NCBI GenBank assembly: GCA_024196135.1
Contig: JAMQCK010000977.1
Location: 1 to 13,380 of the forward strand
Length of the DNA: 13,380 bases
Source: Pleurotus ostreatus/Saccharomyces cerevisiae fusant
Lineage: Eukaryota; Opisthokonta
Reading direction: 5' to 3'
Shown: in pieces, positions 8,501-13,380 of the stretch
Layout: every line of letters begins with the position of its first letter
Numbering within the stretch: position 1 is the first letter of the stretch
Made by a program: the position numbers and the translations under genes
Notes under the pieces: model-generated
What the model saw: the letters and a program-made list of their open reading frames with translations, nothing else
What the model was told of the DNA's origin: nothing
The model's database searches: none

Positions 8501-9391
8501 TTTTAGTATTTTCGTTGTTATCAATCCCCACCCCACCTGGCGGTGAGGGGGCAGGGGAGGGGACGAGAGGGGGGGAGGGAGGGAAGGGGAGGAGGAGGGG
8601 AAGGGGGGAGGGGAGCGGAGGGTGTGGAGGGTGAAGAGGAAGGGAAGAGGGAGGGGAAGGATGGCGGAGGAGAGGGGGAGCGGGGGTTATGAGATGCGGG
8701 GGTTCTGAGATGCGGGGGTTCTGAGATGCGGGGGTTCTGAGATGCGGGGGTCATGAAATGCGGGGGTTAAGAGAAGGCGTCGAAGAACCCCTAGCCGAGG
8801 AACCCCTAGTCGGAAGACATGATACTCGCGGAACCCTTTCCACCTCCAAACCCTCACCCTATATAACCACATCCAAAACCCATCCCCTCACTCACCCAAA
8901 TACTCAACTTCACCCTCCGCCCCCCCACATCCATCTTATGCACGCGAAAGTCGACGCCGATGGTCGCGGTCGCCTCGTCCTCGGGCAGCCACTGCTCGTC
9001 GGAGAAGCGGAGGAGGAGGGAGGATTTGCCTGGTTGGATTATGTTTATTATATACAGGGGGGAGTGTTGAGAATGGTGGTGGGAGTGGGGGCGAGGGGGG
9101 GTGAGGGAGGGGGGTTGAAGAAGGAGGAGGGGGTTGAAGAAGGAGGAGGGGGTTGAAGAAGGAGGAGGGGGTTGAAGAAGGAGGAGGGGGTTGAAGAAGG
9201 AGGAGGGGGTTGAAGAAGGAGGAGGAGGGAGAAGGGTGGAGTGGGGGGAGCGGGGAGGCGACGAGCACCGAGAACAGACGATCAGCAAAGCTTCCTACAC
9301 GAGATTCGACGCACGCACCAACGGACGAGTTCCCGATGAGCAGCAGCTTGACGTTCAAGGGCGTGTCTTGGGTGGTGGGTGGGGGCGGCAT
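5531..9391 (-). CDS. rab18: Rab18 small GTPase, copy B (complete, 8 exons, 222 aa)
   Basis: Exons in transcript order: 9391-9319, 9029-8896, 8295-8223, 8008-7963, 7184-7100, 6826-6725, 6030-5978, 5633-5531. They join in frame to exactly 223 codons including TAG. Each intron has GT and AG ends; intron 4 uses an AAG acceptor and introns 1 and 6 use GTGCG donors. All GTPase motifs are present: P-loop GNSSVGKS (20-27), switch I TATIGVDF (45-52), WDTAGQE (69-75), GNKVDK (127-132) and EASAK (156-160). RGAQGIVLVYDVT, the ELETY segment and VPTPEGAAFAARM place it in Rab18, a GTPase of ER and lipid-droplet traffic. The tail is Gly-rich and ends C-G-C, a CxC motif for double geranylgeranylation. The start ATG has context cccaccATGC; in-frame ATGs further upstream (to 9604) give low-complexity sequence. 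Introns total about 3,190 nt (289, 600, 214, 778, 273, 694, 344) and are repeat-filled. The gene converges on the large plus-strand gene, with the tRNA between them. Confidence 0.92.
6090..6308. repeat. Tandem repeats in Rab18 intron 6 (27-29 bp and 22 bp units)
   Basis: GTCGACGCCCT-type units occur at about 6090, 6119 and 6146. They are followed by a 22-bp array with CTTCCGC at 6199, 6221, 6243, 6265 and 6287, each followed by a variant of CTCGACGCC. The array is wholly intronic on the minus strand. Confidence 0.8.
6379..6465. repeat. Short GCACTCGGACGC repeats in Rab18 intron 6
   Basis: GCACTCGGACGC occurs at least three times, alternating with variants of ACGAGGGTGGAGGC. Spacing is irregular. 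No coding role is seen; it lies within intron 6 of Rab18. Confidence 0.6.
6850..7025. other. G-rich purine tract in Rab18 intron 5
   Basis: The plus strand is almost entirely G and A with many runs of four or more G, interspersed with GATGTGATGAGG motifs. The Rab18 transcript therefore carries a C/U-rich tract. The template strand has G-quadruplex or triplex potential. Confidence 0.6.
7460..7712. repeat. Nested direct repeats in Rab18 intron 4
   Basis: A roughly 50-bp sequence containing CAACGACGCGCCAGAAAGGC occurs near 7468 and again near 7664, differing at a few positions. Between them, a 30-bp unit with GCACCGCAGCCCGAGCTGGA occurs twice in tandem (about 7601-7660). No open frame here is gene-like. 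Confidence 0.75.
8410..8490. repeat. 29-bp tandem repeat in Rab18 intron 2
   Basis: GTTGTAGCGTTAGCGAG recurs at 8411, 8440 and 8469, period 29 bp. A related GTTAGCGAGCAGTGGGCGG lies near the exon 3 boundary at about 8305, so the unit probably arose from intron sequence next to the exon. Confidence 0.85.
8520..8690. other. Polypurine tract in Rab18 intron 2
   Basis: About 150 nt of the plus strand is nearly pure G/A with repeated GGGGAGG and GGGAGGGG motifs. The transcript strand is the complementary polypyrimidine. Potential for triplex or G-quadruplex on the template strand is high by inspection; no function is claimed. Confidence 0.65.
8680..8772. repeat. 16-bp tandem repeat in Rab18 intron 2, about 5.5 copies
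   Basis: GAGATGCGGGGGTTCT recurs at 8691, 8707, 8723 and 8739, with a variant at 8755 and degraded ends. Most copies are identical, so it is a young minisatellite. Confidence 0.9.
9111..9230. repeat. 19-bp tandem repeat in Rab18 intron 1, six copies
   Basis: TTGAAGAAGGAGGAGGGGG units begin at 9115, 9134, 9153, 9172, 9191 and 9210. The first five are identical by eye. The array makes up about 40% of intron 1 and is a strong candidate for length polymorphism. Confidence 0.92.
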
Positions 9392-9721
9392 GGTGGGCGT
9401 GGTTGTGTGTGGTGATCGAGGGCTTGAGGTGGTGGTAGACGCTGCTGGTGGTGGACGCTGCTGGTGGCGCTGACTATATGCGTAAATGGATCGTCGATCG
9501 TCAGAGGCGCGCTGTGGTGTAACGGATCGAGGGCGGGCGAATTGGGTGCCGTGAGAGGATAGCGGGCGGGTGAAAGGGCGTACGACGCGGGTGAAAGGGC
9601 ACACGAGGAAGACAGGCGGGGTGGCGGACGAGCATTACGAGCGGGGTGGCGGACGATGAGATAGAGGTAGTTGGTGCGAGGAAGGACGGAAGCAGAGGGT
9701 TGCACAGGCGACACGAAGAAA

Positions 9722-9830
9722 ACGGTGGAACGGACGCGGCGAAGCGGTCAGTGGAACAAACGCGGCGAAGCAGTCGATGGGACAGACGCGGCGAAGCGGT
9801 CGGTGGAACGGACGCGGGTAAGCTCTCGGT
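9722..9830. repeat. 26-bp tandem repeat, four copies
   Basis: CGCGGCGAAGC units occur at 9735, 9761 and 9787, with a variant CGCGGGTAAGC at 9813, each preceded by a GTGGAAC-like string. Period is 26 bp. Confidence 0.85.
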
Positions 9831-9894
9831 CTCGAACACGGATGAGGCAGATGCACGTACGAGGTGGGGCTGGGTGGGCGCGCGAGCACGGTCG

Positions 9895-9982
9895 GAGGGC
9901 TGCGAGGTCGGTCAATCGTGTGCGAGGTCGGTCGGATGGCTGCGAGGGCGGTCAATCGAGTGCGAGCACGGATGGGTCGACT
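9895..9982. repeat. 20-bp tandem repeat, four copies
   Basis: TGCGAG recurs at 9901, 9921, 9941 and 9961, followed by variants of GTCGGTCAATCG or GTCGGATGGC. The two internal versions alternate, which suggests a 40-bp higher-order unit. Confidence 0.8.
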
Positions 9983-10252
9983 GCACGCACGGTCGGATGA
10001 AAGGCAGGCGAGGTCGCTCGTTGTCTCCTTCGCTCGACGGCCAGTCAAAGTAGGACGATAGGAAGGATCACGGTCAGACAACAGTCAAGCACAAGCCAGA
10101 CAGACGCGCCCCCGCCGCGTGAGGGCAGCGTGCGCATTACGTCATGCGGCGCGCGCCGTCATCGGTGATCGGGGGAGGTGGGGGTGGCGCGTCTGTGCGA
10201 TAGCCTCTCGCGCTCATGGACGCGTCGAGGCGGTTGCTTGCCTGACTTGGGC

Positions 10253-10646
10253 TGACGCGCCACTGACCCGCGTTCTATGGTCCGTTGACTGTCTGCCCAG
10301 TGTCGTCCTGCCCCTCCTCATCCCGTTTCCAGACTTCCTCCTGTGCCTCTGCCTTCCCCCCGACCACATCCACATTTCTCTTCGCGTCCATGCCTCTCGT
10401 TTCCGGCACTCCTCCTGCACCGCCTCCAATGCTACTACTGCTTCTCTGCACTGACGTCCGTCGTGCGCATCATATCCCGCCCCGCCACCTCGCCGCTTCT
10501 TCCCACAACCGGGCGCGAGACACAGGTCCGTATATGCTCTTGTCTGCTTCGATCTTCTCCTTGACCCTCCCGCCCTCCTCGTCCGCGCGCTCGGCCCCGT
10601 TCTCAAGCTCAAGGACTTGATGCTACATCGCATTGACCTTTTTTTT
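10253..10646. repeat. Duplicated module, left copy
   Basis: This segment shares ordered blocks with 10843-11368: GACCCG..CTATG near the start, CGTCCATGC, TGCACCGCCT, CTGACGTCCGTCGT (10451), CATATCCCGCC, CCGGGCGC, CTTCTCC..CCCTCC and CTTGATGCTA (10616) before a T-rich end. Sequence between blocks has diverged. It may be a relic of a dispersed element or a local segmental duplication. I see no terminal repeats or target duplications, and neither strand has a gene-like frame. Confidence 0.65.
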
Positions 10647-10842
10647 GTCCTCCTACTTCGTCCACCGCTTCCCCTTCTCCCCCCCTCTCTCCCTACCCCA
10701 CCCCCTCTCATCTCTTCCGTCCCTTCCTCCATCCCGCACCCTGCAACCCCTACCCAAAACCACGTTCCCATACTCAAACCACGCTCCCATCCACCACCGG
10801 CGCGCCTGCTTGTTAGCCTCTCGCGGGTCTGCTTGTCAGCCT

Positions 10843-11368
10843 GACGCGCTGCGGACCCGTGTCCTATGAACTGCTCACTTGTTCTTGTCCCACACGTCCC
10901 TTTCCCTCCGCCTGACCAAAACCACGCTCCTCTTCACGTCCATGCATCTCGATGTCTGCGCTTGTTATGCACCGCCTGCGCTTGTTATGCACCGCCTGCG
11001 CTTGTTATGCACCGCCTGCGCTTGTTCTGCACCGCCTTCAATACTACTCCTTCTTGGGACTGACGTCCGTCGTTCGCGTCATATCCCGCCTCGCCGCCGT
11101 GCGCGTCAGAACCCGCATGCCCGTCGTGCGCGTCATAACCCGCATCCGCGTCGCCGCGTCGCCGCGCCGCCGCTACCTCGTATGACCGGGCGCAAGCCAC
11201 GGGTGCGTGTATGCACTGGTCCCCTTTGGTTGTGCCGCTACCTTCTCCACCCTCCCACCCTCTTATAAATCGCGGTCAAGCCCCAGAGCCTCCCCCCGCG
11301 CACAGACCGCCCTCGCGCACGTCCCCGCTCGCGAAGGCTTGATGCTAGATTGCATTACCTTCTTCTCT
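10843..11368. repeat. Duplicated module, right copy, internally expanded
   Basis: This is the partner of 10253-10646, with the shared blocks in the same order (CTGACGTCCGTCGT at 11060, CTTGATGCTA at 11338). It is longer because it gained a 20-bp tandem array (10957-11036) and several GTGCGCGTCA..CCCGC units (about 11070-11150). It has no gene-like open frame. Confidence 0.65.
10957..11036. repeat. 20-bp tandem repeat, four copies
   Basis: TGCGCTTGTTATGCACCGCC occurs at 10957, 10977 and 10997, with one variant (TTCTGC) at 11017. The left duplicated module has only one corresponding TGCACCGCC, so the array expanded after the module was copied. Confidence 0.92.
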
Positions 11369-11369
11369 C

Positions 11370-11520
11370 CTCCTGGCCTGACACTCTCCTCCTACCCTGA
11401 CACTCTCCTCCTACCCCGACTCCCTAGTCTCCTTCCTCTACCCCTTGATCTCTCCTTCCTCTACCCCTTGATCTCTCCTCCTACCCTGACTCCCTCCTCT
11501 TCTCGGCGATCCTGCGCCCT
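11370..11520. repeat. Pyrimidine-rich tandem repeats
   Basis: TGACACTCTCCTCCTACCC occurs at 11379 and 11398 (period 19), followed by CTACCCCTTGATCTCTCC units at about 11438 and 11461. The whole stretch is C/T on the plus strand. No gene is seen. Confidence 0.7.
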
Positions 11521-11595
11521 TCTTTTCCCCCGCCCCTTCGCCCTGCTCCAACCCCGACCCAACCCCTCCTTTCCTCGTCTCCTTCATTCTACGCC

Positions 11596-11770
11596 CTCTC
11601 CTGCATTACCCTTTCATCCCGCCTCTCGCATTACCCTTTTAGCCGGCCTCTCGCACTACCCCCTCGGCCCGCCTCTCGCACCACCCTCTTAGCCCGCCTC
11701 TCGCACCACCCTCTTAGCCCGCCTCTCACATTACCCTTTTAGCCGGCCTCTCGCACTACCCTCTTAGCCC
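11596..11770. repeat. 25-bp tandem repeat, six full copies plus a degraded one
   Basis: GCCTCTCGCA (one GCCTCTCACA) recurs at 11621, 11646, 11671, 11696, 11721 and 11746, exactly 25 bp apart, each followed by CTACC/TTACC/CCACC and TTAGCC-like ends. Two variant types (TTACCCTTTTAGCCG and CCACCCTCTTAGCCC) are interspersed. Confidence 0.92.
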
Positions 11771-11796
11771 CCCCACTCGCTCCCCTCCAGCTTCTT

Positions 11797-11930
11797 CCAC
11801 CCTCTATTTGTGGGTCGTCCACCTTCTATTTGTGGGTCGTCCACCCTCTATTTGTGGGTCGTCCACCCTCTATTTGTGGGTCGTCCACCCTCGATTTGTG
11901 TGTCGTCCACCTTCCATTTGTGGGTCTTTT
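11797..11930. repeat. 22-bp tandem repeat, six copies
   Basis: TATTTGTGGGTCGTCCACC units occur at 11805, 11827, 11849 and 11871, with GATTTG at 11893 and CATTTG at 11915. Period is exactly 22 bp. Variation increases toward the right end. Confidence 0.92.
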
Positions 11931-12184
11931 CCCCTCGCCGTCGCGTCCTCCCTCTCCCCATCGCTTCCTCCCTCTCCCCATTGCACCCTCCCTTCCTCCA
12001 ACCGCCTTCCCTCCCTCCGTCTCCGTCTCGTCCTCGCCCCCACCCCCGGACCTCTTTACGCCCCCATCCTCCTTCACGCACGGACTCTCCACCAAGCGCC
12101 CGCCACCGACTGTCCTCCAAGCGCCCGCATGGACCCGCCTCCACGCGCCGACTCTTCACGGGTGTTGTGCGCCCCTCTGTCGAG

Positions 12185-12335
12185 TTGAGATGGTCTTTGT
12201 CGAGTCCAGATGGTCTTTGTCGAAGACGAAGGTTGTCTTTGTCGAGCCGAGTCAAAGGTTGTCTCTGCCAAAATGAGGACGAAGGTTGCCTACTCTGTCG
12301 AGCCGTGTCGAGATCGTCTTTGTCGAGATGAAGAC
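12185..12335. repeat. Irregular GTCTTTGTCGAG repeats
   Basis: Variants of GGTCTTTGTCGAG or GGTTGTCTTTGTCGAG occur at least six times with irregular spacing of about 20-35 bp. Older or more rearranged than the neighbouring arrays. Open frames here change reading with each repeat and are not gene-like. Confidence 0.6.
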
Positions 12336-12389
12336 GAAGAATGGGCGCCTGTCAAATCGGGAAAGTGGACTTGGTCGTGTCGGACAACC

Positions 12390-12545
12390 AACTCCATCGG
12401 CTCGGGGACCAAGGTCCATCGGCTCGGGGACCAAGGTCCATCGGTTCGGAGACCGGAGACCAAACTCCATCGGCTCGGAGACCGGAGACTAAACTCCACC
12501 GGCTCGGAGACCGGAGACCAAGCTTCATCGGCTCGGGGACCAAAC
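12390..12545. repeat. 22-bp repeat passing into a 29-bp repeat
   Basis: TCCATCGGCTCGG-type starts occur at 12393, 12415 and 12437 (22-bp steps), then 12466, 12495 and 12524 (29-bp steps). The longer unit carries an extra AGACCGG-like heptamer. Confidence 0.88.
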
Positions 12546-12581
12546 TCGGTGGTCGACTTGGAAGACGATCTCGCCCACATA

Positions 12582-12762
12582 GTCCTAGCGCTTGATGCCG
12601 CCCACGTCGTTCAGGCGTAGGATGCCGCCGACGTCGTTCAGGCGAACGATGTCGCCCGCGTCGTTCAGGCGAACGATGTCGCCCGCGTCGTTCAGGCGTA
12701 CGATGTCGCCCGCGTCGTCCTAGCGCTCGATGCCGCTAACATCGTGCAGGCGTACGATTTTT
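12582..12762 (+). repeat. 27-bp tandem repeat, seven units (9 codons each)
   Basis: Units start GTCCTAGCG or GTTCAGGCG or GTGCAGGCG at 12582, 12609, 12636, 12663, 12690, 12717 and 12744, exactly 27 bp apart. In one plus-strand frame every unit reads V-x-x-A/stop region with D at position 5 and A at position 7 (for example VQANDVARV and VLALDAANI). The second unit has TAG (12618-12620) where later units have AAC or TAC, so the frame is broken. Confidence 0.88.
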
Positions 12763-12799
12763 TCGCCCCCTCTCCTTCTTCCCACTTGTCGTGCGATGG

Positions 12800-12960
12800 G
12801 CGCGGACGAGCGCACGCAAGACGATGAGCGCGGACGAGCGCACGCAAGACGATGAGCGCGGACGCGCGCACGCAAGACGATGAGCGCGGACGCGCGCACG
12901 CAAGAAGACGGGCGCGGACGAGCGCAGGCAAGACGATGAGCGCGGACGCGCGCGCAACTA
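12800..12960. repeat. 28-bp tandem repeat, six copies
   Basis: GCGCGGACGAGCGCACGCAA units start at 12800, 12828, 12856, 12884, 12912 and 12940 (28-bp steps). GACGAG and GACGCG versions alternate in blocks. The Arg-rich open frames on both strands here are readings of the repeat. Confidence 0.92.
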
Positions 12961-13100
12961 CCCAGAGGAAACGGATAGCATTGCCGTCTTGGATGGCGTT
13001 CTCTTATACGTCGTTCTTTCCTCTCCTCCGCCTCGTCTTGCCCCTCAGGAGCAGCGCGCACAGATCCCGTTGCCCGCTCGGGCGCAGCTCTGATCCTTCG

Positions 13101-13190
13101 CTCATGGATGTAGGCGCTCTCGGTCACAGATGCAGGCGCTCTCGCTCATAGATGTAGGCGCTTTTGCTCACAGATGTAGGCGCTTTCGCT
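13101..13190. repeat. 22-bp tandem repeat, four copies
   Basis: GATGTAGGCGCT-type units have GATG at 13107, 13129, 13151 and 13173, 22 bp apart, linked by CTCGCTCATA-like spacers. Confidence 0.88.
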
Positions 13191-13204
13191 ATATATCCTT
13201 CGCT

Positions 13205-13322
13205 CGTGGGCCCCAGATCCCGCGCTCACGCACCCCAGATCCCTCGCTCACGCACCCCAGATCCCTTGCTCACACACCCCAGATCCCTCGCTCACACACC
13301 CCAGATCCCTCACCTCGCTCGC
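13205..13322. repeat. 22-bp tandem repeat, five copies
   Basis: CAGATCCCTCGCTCACGCAC units begin at 13214, 13236, 13258, 13280 and 13302, 22 bp apart. The CTCGCTCA core is shared with the adjacent array at 13101-13190, so the two may be related. Confidence 0.88.
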
Positions 13323-13380
13323 AGGCCCAAACTACGAATGCTCTACCCGCGTTAGAAACATCGCTCCCTCTTACCCTCCG

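Larger units (their letters stand above)
9392..10240. promoter_or_regulatory. Upstream region of Rab18 copy B, with tandem repeats
   Basis: The minus-strand leader just upstream of ATG 9391 contains CCACCAGCAGCG repeats (about 9430-9470). No clear TATA box is seen; CATATAG on the minus strand near 9475 is the closest. A 26-bp repeat lies at 9722-9830 and a 20-bp repeat at 9890-9980. Open frames across 9635-10081 on both strands are Arg/Ser-rich readings of these repeats and are not gene-like. Confidence 0.45.
11931..13380. other. Right flank without a supportable gene
   Basis: Apart from the arrays listed separately, the connecting stretches (about 11931-12184, 12961-13100 and 13323-13380) are pyrimidine-rich or low-complexity. 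Open frames on either strand are Arg/Ser/Pro-rich and follow repeat boundaries. I see no tRNA, transposase or recognisable protein motif. Confidence 0.55.

Noticed and set aside
9392..9604. Longer N-terminus for Rab18 from an upstream in-frame ATG at 9604
   Set aside because: It would add about 71 Ser/Pro/Thr-rich residues unlike any Rab N-terminus; ATG 9391 has a better context and matches copy A's 24-codon first exon.
10214..10777. 187-codon minus-strand frame over the left duplicated module
   Set aside because: Arg/Gly-rich, not preserved in the right copy of the module.
11797..13322. CRISPR array
   Set aside because: Units are directly adjacent with no unique spacers and vary between copies; these are minisatellites, and the genome is eukaryotic.

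Overview
The window looks like nuclear DNA of a fungus, most likely a basidiomycete. The evidence is spliceosomal introns with GTGAGT/GTGCGT donors in a gene cut into eight exons, a eukaryotic tRNA-Asp with an intron after position 37, GC-rich coding sequence with C/G-ending codons, and no bacterial-style operons. I cannot place it below phylum.

Layout. (1) Positions 1-532, minus strand: the first three exons of a Rab-family GTPase gene (Rab18-like copy A), running off the left edge. (2) 533-1791: a gene-free divergent promoter region with a TATA box. (3) 1792-4395, plus strand: one large gene for an unrecognised, largely disordered, repeat-rich protein of about 848 aa, probably starting with an 8-nt coding exon. 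(4) 4396-5530: a non-coding spacer holding a post-stop hairpin, two short tandem repeats and a tRNA-Asp(GTC) gene on the minus strand. (5) 5531-9391, minus strand: a complete Rab18 GTPase gene (copy B) with eight exons and 222 codons. Its seven introns total about 3.2 kb and are full of minisatellites. (6) 9392-13380: about 4 kb with no convincing gene. It is a succession of unrelated tandem repeats with units of 19-29 bp, plus an imperfect duplication of a 0.4-0.5 kb module.

How the pieces relate. The two Rab genes lie on the same strand. They share exon lengths (73/134/73 nt) and intron phases over the region seen in both, so they are duplicated relatives, but their proteins have diverged to about 60% identity by my hand count over 81 residues. 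Copy A has short introns (154 and 75 nt) and copy B long ones (289 and 600 nt). Rab18 proteins act at the ER, lipid droplets and related membranes. The large disordered protein between them has no recognised domain, and I see no direct evidence that it works with the GTPases.

The points most worth following are the Rab18 pair, the Rab18 C-terminus (its CxC prenylation motif and stop codon lie inside a GT-rich, TTAGGG-containing repeat), the unknown repeat protein, and the chain of minisatellites with a recurring period near 22 bp.
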